Assembly: GCA_964019155.1 (NCBI GenBank)
Contig: OZ025241.1
Span: forward strand, 30,721,224 to 30,785,223
Reading direction: 5' to 3'
From: Osedax fenrisi
Taxonomy: Eukaryota; Annelida; Polychaeta; Sabellida; Siboglinidae
Length of the DNA: 64,000 nt
Shown here: positions 35,795 through 51,538 of the stretch, one piece after another
How the letters are laid out: the number at the start of each line of letters is the position of its first letter
Numbering within the stretch: the first letter of the stretch is position 1
Position numbers and translations under genes: made by a program
Notes under the pieces: model-generated
Databases searched by the model: none
Seen by the model: only the letters and a program-made list of their open reading frames with translations
What the model was told of the DNA's origin: nothing

Positions 35795-37043
35795 ATTATA
35801 ATAAAACAAATATGATTTTATTAGAAATTATTCAACTTCACACATACTATACGATCACTATAAGTTTATTAAATCTAATTTAGAAAGACATAATAAATCA
35901 GCTTCATTATTTCTAGATCTAAACAATTATTCTATCTTTTAGGTTATAAGATTTTATAAAACAAGTTAGAATAAAATGGTTTTATGAGAACTAATAATCG
36001 TATAATTAAGTACTATCTGATAAATTGAATGATATAGATAAAGAACATTCTGAAAGAAAGATTAACAATTTTAAGGTTCAAAATATATATATTGTTGGTC
36101 CCTTAATTATGTTCTATATAAATGATATTCATATGGCCTCAAATAAATAAAATTTTAATTAAATTCTATATTTTTTGCTGACGATACATCGGTAACCAAA
36201 TAAGAATACTTTATGTAATAGTTTTAATTTAGTTATTTTAAATGTACACGAATAGTTCACATCAATTTATTACATTTTTATAAAATACGAACGAAATGTA
36301 AATAAAAATATCTTTAATAATGTTTCTATTTTGACTAATACTAAAAATTAATGTTATGTTCAATTTATTTGTATGTAATATATTATATTTTTAAAATTTT
36401 ATAATTTATAAAAATATTGTATTCATGAATAATTTATATTTAAAAAAATGCCCAAGCAGTATATCATAATTATTTTCAAGATAAAACAATCTATACAAAT
36501 ATTCATTTCCTAATTTCAAATTAATATTTAAGTTATACAAAATCTAGCTATCGTCATAAATCATTAGAATTTAAAGGGCATAAATCATGCAAATGTATGC
36601 TTACATAAATTATTCTTTACAAAAAATCATATCAATAACTTGAAATAGATTTAAAAAAACATCTTATATCAATATATAAAATATATTTTAAATAAATTAA
36701 ATAACTGATTAGCTAATTATTAATATTTTTCGAATACTTTTATAATTGTTATCGTTCAGTTTTGTTTTTTTAATTATTATATTTATAGTAAGTTTAGTTT
36801 GACATTCAGAATTCAAATATTAACTATGATATTTTATATCATTTTATAAAATTTATTTATAACATTTTATTTTTTACATTTTAATTATTTATATTTACAT
36901 TTTTAAATACTTATAATCTAACATATGTTATCTATATAGCTAGAATATGATAAATTGAGAAGATCTCGCAACAACAAATATATTGTGTATTAATGTATCC
37001 ATTATTTCAGACTTTACAACATGAAATAATATAGCTGATGTAG

Positions 37044-37078
<35 letters not shown>

Positions 37079-39578
37079 AAAAACAGTGTCCTAGATGTCT
37101 ATATTGTATCTTTAGTAATATATAATAATAATACATTTTATTTAAACACCTAGTAGCATATAATAATAGTATATAGAATATACCAATAGCAATAATTCTC
37201 TAAAGTGTATTCAAATAATATTAACAATAAAACAAAATTAAAATAAAATATGTTTCTTCAGTCTTTTGCGGAATATCGATATTGACGGATCACTTTTTTT
37301 CGCCAGAGGGCGCTTGTTCCAAATAGAAGCAGCTGAAATACTGAAGACCTTTTTGTGATTTTTAATCGACATCGAGCCTCTTCAAGTTTTATGGGATAAC
37401 ATCTCGAGTATCCAGTTCTATTCTTTGATAATAGCTTTGATAAATAGGAAGATACTCTAGAAATAATTACTTTTTTAATTAAACATAAAGAGGGACAATT
37501 AGGATAATTAATTGCTAATTTTGTATAAAAAACTAAATTTCCTTTTCAAATAGGAAATAGATATAATAATATTAAATTTCATTAACACTTCCTCTATGCT
37601 TGTACTATACTTGAGAGCTAAGACTTGTGACATCCACAGAACGTTTAAGAAGTAAATTCAAAGATTTAATTATTTGTAATTTTTAATATTCGTATATTTT
37701 TATTTTATATTATTTTATTTTGTTTAGATTTATTAATCTAACTATACTATTTTGTTCTACTAATATATTATAATATTGTTTGTTTATTTATGTATTATTA
37801 TTATGCTAAAATACAAATTATAACTCTCTTTGTTATATTTGCGTATACCTAATTCATATATATATATATCTATCTATCTATAAGTTTAGTTTATAAAAAT
37901 GAGAAAATATTGGTAATATTACACTTATTTTCCTAAAATAGAATTTATAGTATTAGCGATTATCACCTATCTATTTTCATATAGATATACGCAATGGAGC
38001 GATGAACGAAGTATCCCCTTAAAGTTATTTTTAACTCTCTATCCAATTTGCAAGAAAACTCTATCTATTCACATGGCAAGAGTATTATATCATATTATCA
38101 TATAATAGGAGCGAATATTTACTTAATATAACTAATATATCCTCTATAAGTAATATATTTGTATATTTATAACCACGTGTTTAATTAAACCTAAAAAATC
38201 TCAAAGTAAAATTAATATTGAATTTATAATCTTAAAAATAATATATAAGTATAATTAAACTTCTATTATATATTTTTTTAGTTATTTTAATTACATATTA
38301 CAAGAATATAAACATTCTAAATAAAAATATATATCATAATTATATATTTTAAAGGATTTAATTTATAAGGAATAATATATAAGATTACAATTTTCAACAT
38401 AAAAACAGCCATCATATAATATATATATATATATTCTATGAAGTCTTACAGAATACTATTAGCATACGTACTACTAATGTGTATCTATCTATATATCTAA
38501 GTAGGACGTTAGAAGATTAGAAGATGAAATAGCAACGATAATAACATATAATATATCGTACAAGTTTTGGAAATAATTGGTTGAATACTTCATCTATATG
38601 AATTTAAGTTATGTTAATATGTTAATCTTAATTTTAATCAGATATTTGATTATCAGTATATTAAGCTCACCGAATTAATGATTTAACATGATGATACATT
38701 ATATATCACTTGCCTAGTATATTATACTGATTGGAGAACAATATAGTATTCTTAAACTCGTTAACTATGAATAATTTGGGTGAAGCATTCCACTTGAGAA
38801 ATTAAACAGGGCGTTTGAAATTTAAAATTAAATATTTTTATAATGTTGAACGATAATGAATTTTAATTATTTGTTATTTATACTTAAACTAATGTATATG
38901 AAAGAGTTTATGTAAATGTAGTATTTTATCAATCTTTAGGGACATACGAAGTATATTCTTTAGTTATTTGAATAGAGAAGTGAAATATCAGGATAATAAG
39001 GTATTTTAATCTAGTAAATATGGTATCAAGGGTATTGTGAATATTTAGAATATAGTCATCTCTATATAATAGCTTTAGAGGATATATATGTGTACATCGC
39101 AATTAATTTAAAATTATAAGACATAAGTCAAATTTGTATTCGGTTAGCAATTAATAATAGTCAGATAGGATATTCAGATAGGATAGTAATGATATTTGAT
39201 ATATTAAAACTAATATTAGTTGGAAAGTAATATGTGTAATTATTAAATAACATCATAATGTAATATAATTACTGAATATTACAATATTAAAGGAGTTATA
39301 TATAATTGTTATTTATTTAAATACAATTAAGAATACTAAAAATTTCTTATCTATGTTAATTTGAAGATAAAAGAATTGTTGAAAGAGGAGTATCGGGAAC
39401 GATAAGAATAATACATGATACAACTAATGTCGTTCAATGGAACACTTAACATATTAAATATAACCTTTTGAAATATTAAACGAATATTATAGAGTATATA
39501 AATATATCATACTAAATATTCTATTGTCAAATATTATATTAATTAGGTATTAAATACTATTAATGTATAGAATATTGC

Positions 39579-39654
<76 letters not shown>

Positions 39655-39902
39655 TTCGATTAACTTTTAAATTAATTAATACATTTATATATTTCTTAGT
39701 GATCTATTTAATTAAATTATATATAAAATTAAACATTAAATTAATTATCTAAAATATTAAATATTTTATTAAAAATATAAAATGAAATTATAAAATAATA
39801 CTTCTTCGAATAAAATTCTTCTTTTTGTGATATTCCAATTCTGAATAAGTAATTAGATATTAATTTTGTATTAGATATTATATTATTTTATTGATTATAA
39901 CT

Positions 39903-39943
<41 letters not shown>

Positions 39944-39994
39944 CTGTTAACTAACCGATTTAATGCATGTCATACAGCACTAGTGTGATTACAT
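35795..39994. repeat. copy C: divergent direct copy of 23336-27350
   Basis: Aligns in the same orientation with 23336-27350 and with the equivalent part of unit 2, but with more differences than those two show with each other. It contains the LINE C RT remnant without the 432-bp nested tail, the LINE B-type tail (37253-37440), and the 598-bp stretch lost from unit 1 (about 37685-38285). It stops at 39994 just inside the last exon of the short gene (stop codon region only). Its last 450 bp share variants with the inverted arm at 34460-34901. Confidence 0.88.
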
Positions 39995-40175
39995 GATTAT
40001 ATTATATTAATACTATTAGTCACTGGTTATATAAGGTTATTAATTACCACATTTTTTTAAATTAACTTTATAAAGAATGATATACTACTTTATAAAATAT
40101 GAATATTTATATCAAAATAACCATTAAACAGTACAGGTTATAATTGTTATATGAAATCTATTGTATTATCAATAT

Positions 40176-41749
40176 ATATGAATGAATGAATAATTATATA
40201 ATTATATAATAATTATTATATCCGAATATTGAATATAATATACAGAAGGATATTCAGAAGCTAGAAGTAGTTTATATTAAGAATATCCTTAATATAACAA
40301 AAATATCATATAGGTTATGATATTATGATAGTTAATTATGATATAATTATAATAATACAATAAGAAAATATAATAAAAAGGATGTAGGTAGTTAATAATA
40401 CGATACTATTAATATAGAATATATATGTATATACACACAAAAGAAAACAGTAAACAAAATAGAAAATAAACTCAAAAGAACATACTAAATATACCATGAT
40501 AGGAAGTAACATGTTATACAGGCCCATATGCATAACACACCCAGGGTTGACGAATTACTTTTATGGTGTTTTTAATCTCCTTCAGTGGAAATATATTTCA
40601 TATAAGTCAGACTATGTTGATATATATTTTGATATGAATAAATATTTTCAATAGTGCTAATAATAGTAATAATTCCTATATTCAAAAATAAAAATAAAAT
40701 TATAATATTAAATATAAAAGTTATGAATTTTCAACAGAGATTACATGATTCATCTAGTGATATAGTTTAGAATCGGAAATCTATAAATGCGTCAATTTTA
40801 GAAACCAATACCTTGATTTATTAAATAATTTTGAATAAAATTGGTGTATTAATATAACAAGATTATTATATGATTTTAATTGTATTGGTATATTACAATA
40901 TTATTCCATTAAATAGGTCCATAATAGGTACTATTAAATTTATTACGTTGGTATTTAATAAAGGAATTTTAAATTTATTAATATCACGAAAGTTATGAGT
41001 TGAATGTTTTTTAAATAAATTTATAATTGTTGATGACATTTGATAATTCATAATTATAAACATAATTTTTTCAGGCCTTATAGAATATAAATTCTTTAAA
41101 AGTTAAAATTCTTTCCTTTTTGTAAATAATATCGTCATTGGTTCAATTTTATTACGATATAATATTCTTATAGTTTTGTTTTGAACTATAGGTCTGTTAT
41201 AGTACTGCATAACCTATACATATATGTGTTGATGTTGAATTATAATTATTCCCGCATATATGAGTAAAATAAATAATATGCTAATGAAATACATAGTTTA
41301 ACCATATTAGCTTTAAAATAGATATAATTACACTTTATTGAGTTTTCTTATAATTAATATTCCATAATAAAGTATAAATCTAACCATATATAGTTTATAA
41401 TTATTATTTATATGAATTATCAAACCGACGAGATCGTTAAAATGTGTTGAATACTTACAGTATTATTTAAAAATTTGTATTATTATTAATTATTAAATAT
41501 TTAGTTTTGCTAGTTATTTTAATAGTTAGTTAAATTATTTTCAATTTATTTAATGATAGCCATATATATCATATTTTTGTAAAGTATTATTCATATATTT
41601 TCTATTACATCAATATTATTTTCACATATTATAAATTATATATCTCATTTATAAATATTAGATACAATAAGAGTCCAAGGAAAGATCCTTGAGGGACAAC
41701 AACCTTAATATTTTTTATTTTGGATTTATAATTATTGAATATTACAAAT
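40176..41749 (-). mobile_element. LINE family D relic, unit 2
   Basis: Duplicate of 6767-8340, with the same RT remnant (PQGSFLGL near 41675) and 3' terminus. One base difference near 40520 relative to unit 1. Confidence 0.65.
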
Positions 41750-42468
41750 TAATTACTATTATTACTATTATTACTATTATTAAGAAAATATATAAATAAT
41801 TGTAAAGCAACTCCTCAAAAACCATACTTCTATAGATATATTATATAGATATATTGGAGTATGAATAAAAAAGCAATTTTATTTTAAGGTAGTATTTTTA
41901 TATAAAATAATTTTAAAAACTAATATTTTTTTTATTAAATTATAATTACATAGATTAGTTATCTATCATTTTATGCAAAGTTTTGTAATTTATTTGTAAA
42001 TAACTTTGAATGCATTTATCTATAAATAATTACTTTCTCATATACATTATTATTCAAAATGATATTAAAATAGATAGGTATAAATATATAGTATTAAAAT
42101 AATATTAAATATATTAAAAAGAGATTAAATACTTTTTTCATCTAGATATTAGAACATATCTAGCTGAAATATCACTAGAACGACATCATATAGTATACCA
42201 TGTATTTAAAAATAAATAAATTAAAATTAACTAAATAATAAAATGTATTTATAATTCTAGAAGTGATTCCTATGAGCTTAGATATATTATAAATAATAAA
42301 ATTGACTGGAATATGTTAATTAGTGAAGATAATTTTAATGTGTAGGACATTGTCATATATTACTTATACAAATTCCATTATTAATCAAAATAAAAATAAA
42401 ACTATTGTTTCTAGATGACTAACAGACGATAAAGATGAAAATATTAAAAATAATAATTTAAATATATA

Positions 42469-44392
42469 TTATGCTAATGATCGTATTAGAAATAATTGAA
42501 TTTTTTGGAATTTTTAATTTCATCTAATAAATATAACATTATATGCTTAATTGAAACATTTTTAACAGTAGATGATATAGATTCTCTATATTAAATCGGT
42601 AGAAAAAAATTATATACTATTTAGATACGATAAATTAATTCATAGAGGAGGTGTTGCAATATTTTGAAAATCTAGTTATATCCTGTAAGAAATTTTATAT
42701 CACATATATATGTTCAATATATACATTTAAAGATTAATTCAAAAATTCCATTTAATATTATATGTGTTATAGACCTCCAAATTGTAATGCACTATTTCAT
42801 GAACAGATATGTAAATTATTTGATATAACCCAACAAAATTGTAATTCGTCTATAATTATAGGAGATTTTAATTTACTAAATTTTAATTGGAAAGAATTTA
42901 CATTTCTAGTTACCCAAAAAGTTATGTATTACTTTACAATTCGATTATTAAAAATTCATCTTCACAATTAATAAATAAGCCAACTCGTAATCATAATATA
43001 ATTGATTTACTTTTTACTAATGACAAATAATTACTATATAATATAAATATTGGAGAACATTTCGGATTATACAAAAATATAAATTACCACTATTCTTTTT
43101 CACAATAACATTATTTATAATTAATTATAAAAATAATTTATTCTAATTTAATTAGTTAATAATTTATTTATTTTTATTATTTTTTAATTAATAATACAAT
43201 TTAAGTATCTAAATAATAAAGATTTTATAAATATTATAACGCACGCGATTTTTATGATAATCAGAATAGTTCATACTCTACGCACTGATTGGTTATAGTT
43301 TTCTGTCCGTATTAAGACACCTAGAGTATCCGTAATATGGACTTATATGACCTCTAGATATATGCTTATAACTTAATGAATATTTGATAACAAATATAGA
43401 TATTATATATATACTTATCATTTTTAGAATACTTTATTTTTTAATAACGTAGTGTTATATTTTATATGGATACATTTGTATATTATTGAGAATGTTTTAA
43501 GTAGACATTTTTTTTCATAAATTTAAAAACGTAATAAAAAAATTAGTTTATTGGATATATCAGCAATATTTTGAATAATTAAAAATTAAAAATACTTTTT
43601 TAGACTAATTATATAAAATTTTATAAAATAATAATATAATAATATATATATTAATTTATATATATTAATAATATAATAAATTTTTTTTCGTAGGATTTAT
43701 GTTTTCTGAGATAATGAGATTAATGTAATTAATTCAAAAAATAAATTAAAGTTTTATAAATTTATAAAAAAAGGCAAAATTTTAAATCTGGATTATATCC
43801 TCTAATTTATATATCTAATAACACTATTTTATTTTCAGATCTCAACAAAAAATACATTAAATTCATATTTTAGTTCAATTCAACAAAATGATAATGGAAA
43901 TTTACACAAATTTAACTAAACAAAAATATGATAATATTGATTTAAATCCTGAAATAATTAAATATTTTTAAATAGACTAACAATTATATATACTTCGGAA
44001 CTGATGGGATAGCATCTTCTATGTTGAAATTATTATCTAATGAATTACGTAGGCCTTTATATATTATTTTTAATTCATTTTTATTATCGGGTAATATACC
44101 GAAAATCTGGAAAAATCTATTATTACACCAATTTAAAAAAATGGTGATCCATCAAATTCAAATAACTATAGGTCTATTTCAATATCATGTGTAATGTGTA
44201 GAGTATTATAACGTATTAATTCCAAAAAACTAATTTTTTTATTTAAAATCTAATAATTTATTAACAAAAATCAATATGGTTTTAAGTGGAAAATCAACAG
44301 AATTACAATTAATAAAATGTTTAAAATTTGGTATAATGAATTGAATAATAAAATATGTGTAGATATAATATATAATTATTTTGCAAAAGCTT
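42469..44392 (+). mobile_element. LINE family A 5' part, unit 2
   Basis: Duplicate of 9060-10988, with the endonuclease piece at 42762-42971 (GDFNLLNFNW) and RT start up to Y-F-A-K-A before the TIR element. Confidence 0.75.
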
Positions 44393-45479
44393 CCTAAAAT
44401 TCAATACTCGTGTTTAACTTGGATTTATCTCGAGTTTAAACTCGTGTTTAGCCTGCTAATTTGGTAAAACTATTAACAACAGCTAGATACAAGTTTAACT
44501 CGAGATTAATCCCAGATAAATCCAAGTTAAATCCAAGTTCACTCGAGTTAAATGCCAGTTAAATCCAAGTTTAACTCTAGCTAAATCCCAGTTTAACATG
44601 AGATTAATCCAAGTTAACTCGAGTTAAGTTATTCACATTGATATTTATATTATATCTATATATTATTTATACCTATTACTATATTATACCTGCTAATTTA
44701 TATTATATTGTTATCTATACATCTATATATAGATAATATATACATTATGGCTAAGTAATTTACATATTGATTTATATCTGTTTTATTTTATTAAACTATG
44801 TATCTATAATATTATACTTAAGTGTGGAGGTGCGAGTTAAAATATGATTAATATTATTATTTTAACAAAAAAATTTTATTATCCATGTTTAATATCTTAT
44901 TTATAAATTTGTAAAATTTCATTAATTATTTTTGAGAATTTATATCAATATAAAGTGTTTTTATAAGCGTAATCGATATAATAATTATTTGAAATTGACA
45001 GGATTTTTTGTAAATACTTGTCACATATAATTGTATATTTCGATATCGTAAATTTTTTTTTATTTTTACATTAAGCATAGATTATAGATATATTTCATAT
45101 AATTAATAAACAAATCACTTATGTGTATAACAATATATCATTGGTTTAAAAGAGACGCTTCCAAACAGAAAATTTAGAAAATGTCTTTCTTTAATAGTTC
45201 TGTCTAGTAAAGACGTTATATTCTTGTATTTATTTTGTATTATTCATTATTATTTTTTATAACTTTTATTAAACTATTACTATAAAAATAAATTTATATT
45301 TTTCTATTTTATTACTTCTATATATATATATATATATATATATGTATTTAGATATCTCATTATAAAATATATTTGAATACTACTCTATATTAGTACTAAT
45401 TATTATTGTTTCAGTGTTGTTTACATACCAATATATTTTAATTGTTATTTATATATATATATAAATGTAATACATACTT

Positions 45480-45510
<31 letters not shown>

Positions 45511-45979
45511 ATAATATTTTATATATATATATAAATGTAATACATACTTATATATATATATATATATATATACAATATAATATTTTGTGATTATTTGTTT
45601 TAAAAACTTTGAATGGCATTTTCTCAAATTTCTACTTTTTCACTTGGTAGCCTCATGTAAATGACTACTACTTTTTTAATTTTTATTATTTTTATCTGAA
45701 ATTTTTACTATAAATATAAAACATTTACATCTATAGGAATCCTGTTGAATTTATTATTATAGTTTATATTCATTAAATAAATCATGATAAACTTGCATTT
45801 TAATGAAAAAAATTAAAAATAAATATTTAATTAATTCAGACTATTTTTTTTACAATATTTTAAAGTAAGTACATTTATATAAAGACAGATCTTTTATGAT
45901 GGAGGAAAGTATCTGTTGAATACAAAAAAAAATTATGTAATTTTCACCATTAATTATTTATCCTTAACGTTTTTAGATA

Positions 45980-48900
45980 GATCTAAATTAGCATTGGTTT
46001 GATGAACGCGTGCCTCCCCCTTACGTACTTGCTTATTTCGGGATTGTTGTTTCCCATACAGTAAAAGTTCTCCAAACAGCACGGTTCATCATAACTACTC
46101 TCATCTCGCTCGCCGGTATTCCAGTTTCGCGCTCAGATTCCTGATGTAGCTTTCTGGCGGCCTTCCCCTTCTTCTAGTTCCATGAGTAGGTTCCCAAAGA
46201 ACTAGGTCCGAAACAACTTCATCATCTCTACGTAGGCAATGTCCAGCAAACTTTAAGAATCGACGTATCTTTGTAGATATTTTTTCTATAGCCCCATACT
46301 GTACTTCGTTAGTAACTTTCTGAGACCAATGTACGTTTAATATCATTCGTAGAATTCGAGTGTATGTGCCATCAAGTTGTTTGAGTAGTGTTTTTTGAGA
46401 GTCCAAGTCTCACATCCGTACAACAGACCGATTCAACTGTGGTGTGCATGATCCTGAGTTTCATTTTCCTACTAAGAGTTGACTTCCAGATATTCCTCAT
46501 TTGATGACATGTTCTCCAAGCAAGCGCTTTTCTGATTTTTAAATCTTTTGCACTGCTGTCTATCCATGCACCTAGGTACTTGAAGTCATCAACCCTTTTC
46601 AGATTTGACCCATCTATAGCTTTGATTTCAAACTGTTGAATGGTATTTTAGCTCATGTATTTTGTTTTCCCTGTATTCATGCTTAGTCCTACTCGTTTTG
46701 CTGATTTTTCGACTCGAGTGAGCCATCTTGGGCTTCTTTGATACCTTCACTTACTAATGAAATATCATCTGCGAAGTCCATATCTGTAATAGTGATAGGT
46801 GGTACTCTTCTTCTTCTTCTTTTTCTTTTCCTTAGTTGGAAACCTAGCTTATCTTCCCTTCCAAGTAAAGCTGTTCTCATAACATAATCGATAACTATGA
46901 CAAAAAGGTATGGAGCTAATGTATCTCCTTGTAAAACACCAGCTAGAATGTTGAAAGTTTCTGTTTCTTCATCAGGTGTAATGACCTTAGCAGTAGTATC
47001 TTCATACATTATGCTAATAGCCGTCACCAACTCCTCCGGTATCCCATAAGCTTTCAGTATCGCAAGAATTTTCCCTCTGTGTATAGTATCAAAGGCTTTC
47101 TTGAAGTCTATGAATATCAGGATTGCTTCTAGATTCTTATCTTTGACTCCCTCAATCAGTCGTCTGAGTGCTAATATTTGACTGGTTGTTGTTCTACCAC
47201 TTCTGAAACTGTTTTGATTTTTCCTTAAATGACAATCTAGATAAGGCCTAATTCTGTTCAGTATCATACGATTATAAGTTTTCGCTACTAATGACGTAAG
47301 ACTTATACCACGATAATTACTACCTAGACTGAGATCTCCTTTCTTGGGTATTGGAATTATATTCAAAATTGACCATTGTTTTGGCTTAATTTTATCTAAT
47401 AGTGCTTTGAACAGAAGTAGAGGATAATGTCATCTATATTACATCGTTTTAATACTTCTGGCCGTATTTCATCAATACCGCAGCTATTAACTTCTTTGAT
47501 TACCTCTTTTGCCAACTTATATTCATACATTTCAAAGGCTCCACGCTTTATCTCTAGATGTTGTATAACTTCAATTATCGTTTCATTTTCGTCTTCAATA
47601 TTTGGTGGTTTGCCTAATAAATCCTGAAAGTGTTTGTACCAAGTTTTTAGACATTCTTTTTGGTTCTTACCTTTTATCATACCTTTTTGAGTTGTTTTTC
47701 TACCAGTAATTTCATTTATTAAATCCCAGCTTAATAGGTACATTCTGTTGAGATCAGCGTTCTCAATTTGTTTGATCTTTTATTCTAGGGTATCAACTGC
47801 AATATATGTATATGCTGTATATAGTTTATTGCGCGATTCATTATTGTTATGTTGATTAGTCTTATTTGGATTGTCTTCATACTCTCAATTTGCTATACGA
47901 GTGTCTTCTCTAGCTCTAGAAACAGTATTTTCAGTGGATGGACATATTTTATTTGTTTTAATTAAAAGTGGAACTAGTTCTCTTGTTCAGCATTTATATC
48001 TATGAATCGTTCATATGTGTCTGAAATGTCTTCATCGCCTTGCAAGATAAATCGATTTTTTATTTCAATTGCGTATTTCTCCTGAAGGGACATGTCAGAT
48101 TTAAAGGCCAGTTATAACGGAGTTTTCTTGGTAATGTCTTCCTATTCGCTCGCAAACTTAGCCTTACCTTAGATGATACGATTCGATGATCTGAACCAAT
48201 GCTAGCAAAAGTACTGTATGCTTCCACATTTGTAATGCTGTTTCTCCATTTTTTTCTCATTAAGATATAGTCAAGCTGATATTTCCTGCAGCATGAATCC
48301 ATATATGTCCAAAGTTTATTCAACTTATTTTGAAAACATGTATTTGTTATTACTAATTGTTTTTCATTTATAATATCTATTAATAATACACAATTTTTAT
48401 TTGTTTCTTGATGATATGTAAAATTCCCGTCATCTTTACCTATCCTTGCATTAAAATATCCAATAATGATTAGGACATTGTGCTGTGGTATAGTTTCTAT
48501 AGCTCCTCTAAGTTCATCGTAGAATTTGTTTATAACTTCATCTTCGCTAGAATTTGTAGGTGAATATATGATTATAATAGATGTTGCAGGATTTCCATGG
48601 AATGTACTTATCAATATTCTCTCAGAGTGTGATATAACCTCGCATAGTGAGTTTATTGATTTTTTGTTTAACATTATACCAATTCCTCCTGTTTATGCAC
48701 CTTGATCATGTTTCCATGCTGATGTTGTTATAAGTGTGCTATGTCCAATAGTATTATACTTAACAGTTTCATCATGCATAATTCGATGTTCCTGTATTCC
48801 AAGAATATCTAGATAATGGCTTTCGAAATTATACTTTAGTTCTAGTTGTTTATGTTCTTCTCGAATTGTTCTAACGTTCATAGTTGATACAATGATTTCC

Positions 48901-49403
48901 CGTTTGCATCTTAATAGTTTGGCCTTATTACCTACGCGTGTCTCAAGATCTACCCTTCCTTGCGGGTTTGGAGTAGGTCTGTCATACTTCTCCTTAGAGA
49001 TCGTTTCGGTTATAGGGAAGGTTATATTAGGGACTTTAACCCTAGTGTTGTTTGTTGTACTTGTCATGTCTTTCATTTGCTAATACTGCTATGGGCGCAA
49101 CTCCTATAGCAGTGCGTTTGAATTCAGAGTTGCACTCTATTAGCATTTACCTAAAGAGGTATTACTACAAGGCAGCAGAAAGATTTTTAATCAGAGTTAT
49201 CTTCTCCTAGATCCCCTACAGTTTAGCCTGTATACTAAGTAAACAGTTTACCGTGGTATGCCACTTGGAGGCATTGAAGGAGTCTTGACTTGTAGAACCA
49301 TAACACCATCAGGAAAGGACTTACACGCTCGGTCTTCCTTTTCGCTTTTTATGGCTAGGTGGTGGATGTAGCTAGAGTGATACTAACTACAACGCTATAG
49401 TCT
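45980..49403 (-). mobile_element. RTE-like LINE, unit 2
   Basis: Duplicate of 12580-16003 with the same breaks and the same Tyr in place of Asp in the endonuclease motif. One replacement is visible (Leu to Pro in LLGKPLN/LLGKPPN near 47604) and one change near 49038. Confidence 0.85.
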
Positions 49404-49464
49404 ACAAACCATGTGCATAATGCACTATACCACTAAGGTATAGTGCATTATGCACATGGTTTGT
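49404..49464. repeat. perfect 28-bp hairpin, unit 2
   Basis: Arms 49404-49431 and 49437-49464 with loop ACTAA, identical to 16004-16064. Confidence 0.95.
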
Positions 49465-49518
49465 CCCCTTAAGTATATAATTATATGTTACATCATGTAT
49501 GATATGTACCCTATATAT

Positions 49519-49520
<2 letters not shown>

Positions 49521-49578
<58 letters not shown>
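49521..49578. repeat. (TA)n microsatellite, unit 2 allele
   Basis: 34 bp shorter than its counterpart at 16121-16211. Confidence 0.97.
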
Positions 49579-49581
<3 letters not shown>

Positions 49582-50117
49582 CCTTATATATAAGTATGAT
49601 CTCTAAAATATTATATGATCTTAATTATTTTATAAGTATTTATAAATATATAGTATTTTATATATATATTATAGTTATACATAGTTATATATAATTAAAT
49701 AAATTGTTTTAAAAAAAAACATTTTTTTAATATGATACATTTATTAAACAATATTCAATATTTTTTATTTATTTTATTAATTTAGATTGAATAGATTTAC
49801 ATTAATTTAATAAAATAATAAATAATTAAATAATAGGTAATATTTATAGATACATATTTTGGACTAAAAAATAACTTGGATTAAACTGTGATATAATGAT
49901 CCAAGTTACAACTGGTTAAATATTGATTAGCTAGATCCAAGTTGATCTCAGTTTAAAAAAAATAACTTTTATTAAACTGTGATATAATGATCCAAGTTGC
50001 AACTAGTTAAATATGGATCAGATAAATCCAAGTTTACACCACCTAGATCCAAGTTTGGACCAGATTCCCCCAGTTTACCAGTTAGATCCAAGTTAAACAC
50101 AAGTATTGAATACTGGG

Positions 50118-51386
50118 TTTTGATGTTGTTTCTCAACTAATATATAAATTAAAATCATACTGTATATCTAATAAAATAATAAAATGGTTTTATAATTTGT
50201 TATCGAATAGATCTCAAATTACTCAGGTTGAAAATTCTTTTTTAAATAGTTCTATTGTAAAATCTAGAGTTCCACAAGGATCGGTTTAGATCCAATCTTA
50301 TTTGTATTATATATTAATGATCTTCCAAGTATATTCTCTTTAACAATTCATATTGATTTATTTACCTATTATACAAAAATATATTTATCTTACTCATCTG
50401 AGAGTGAAAGATTTCTTTTACAAAATAATTTAAATTTATTTTCACAATGGGCAAATAAATGTCAATAAAATATTTAATTATTAAAATATGCAGTTATGAC
50501 TTTAGGGAAGATTACTCCATCTAAATATGTTATAAATAATATTCAATTATAAAACGTTACTTTTTATAAAGATTTAATAATAATATTTGAGAATAACCAT
50601 TTATTTCATAAACACATTGATTATATTTGTAAAAAAAGCTATTTTTTCTTTGAATTCATTTTTTTAGCTGCGTTACTACAAAATCACCCAGAACATTATT
50701 AAATAATAATAATAATAATAATAAATATTTATTAAAGTTTTAAATTATACATTTTATTTCGTATGAAATATATAATTATTTATGTTGTTATTTCCTCTAA
50801 AGGGCTTCAGATTAAGATCAATATCTTTTCTATGCTGTCGCCCAAATGCATATACTATTTATTGCAGACCAATTTTAGAATATACATCCATGATTTGGTA
50901 CCCATTTTCAAAGGTTAGTAAATTTCGTGGTCTCATAGACCATATTGAAATAGTGCAAAGATCATTTAATAGAAGATTAATTATAATATGCGTTGTATAT
51001 ACAAATCTATTAAATACAATTAAATTATAAAACATTAAAAAGGAGATTGGAATATGTTAAATTAGAATCACTTGAACTTAAATGATTAAAAATAGATCTA
51101 ATCAACATTTTTTAAATTTCAAATAATTATACAGATATAAATATATCTGATATCCTTAACATTTCGAATAATTGTAGAACTAGAGGTAATTATAAACAAA
51201 TTAAATGTAATACATAATTATGATAATACAATTAAAAATATAATTAATAATAGATCAGTTAATATATGGAATTTATTACATAATGATATTATATTATCAG
51301 TATCTGATTCATCTTTTTTAAATAAAATAAATATAATCTGTTTTATCAAATAGATTTTATATTGATTCATGTATCATTTGGTAACT
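50118..51386 (+). mobile_element. LINE family A 3' part, unit 2
   Basis: Duplicate of 16752-18020; YCRPILEYTSMIWYPF lies within 50782-51030. Confidence 0.75.
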
Positions 51387-51491
51387 TAATTATTGCATTA
51401 TCTCTTCGGAGTTTTTAAAAAAAAATATTTTTGTTATAAAAAATTTGGGTTTATATATTTATATCTATATTTCAAATATAGGACGATAGAT

Positions 51492-51492
<1 letters not shown>

Positions 51493-51538
<46 letters not shown>

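Larger units (their letters stand above)
6591..39999. repeat. tandem segmental duplication, unit 1 (about 33.4 kb)
   Basis: The sequence from 6591 matches that from 40000 in the same orientation, at an offset of 33409 that drifts slightly at microsatellites (33409, 33404, 33400, 33366, 33372, 33370). It then steps to about 33968 at a 598-bp deletion in this unit, and returns to 33958-33962 by the end of the window. Matching continues to 30038/64000. Differences I could see are few, for example at 7111, 10776, 14204 and 15638, besides repeat-length changes. The unit ends where copy C meets the second unit at about 39994-40000. Confidence 0.93.
44393..50117. mobile_element. TIR element with nested RTE-like LINE, unit 2
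   Basis: Duplicate of 10989-16751 with the same terminal repeats and insertion point. It is shorter by 38 bp because of TA tracts. Confidence 0.8.
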
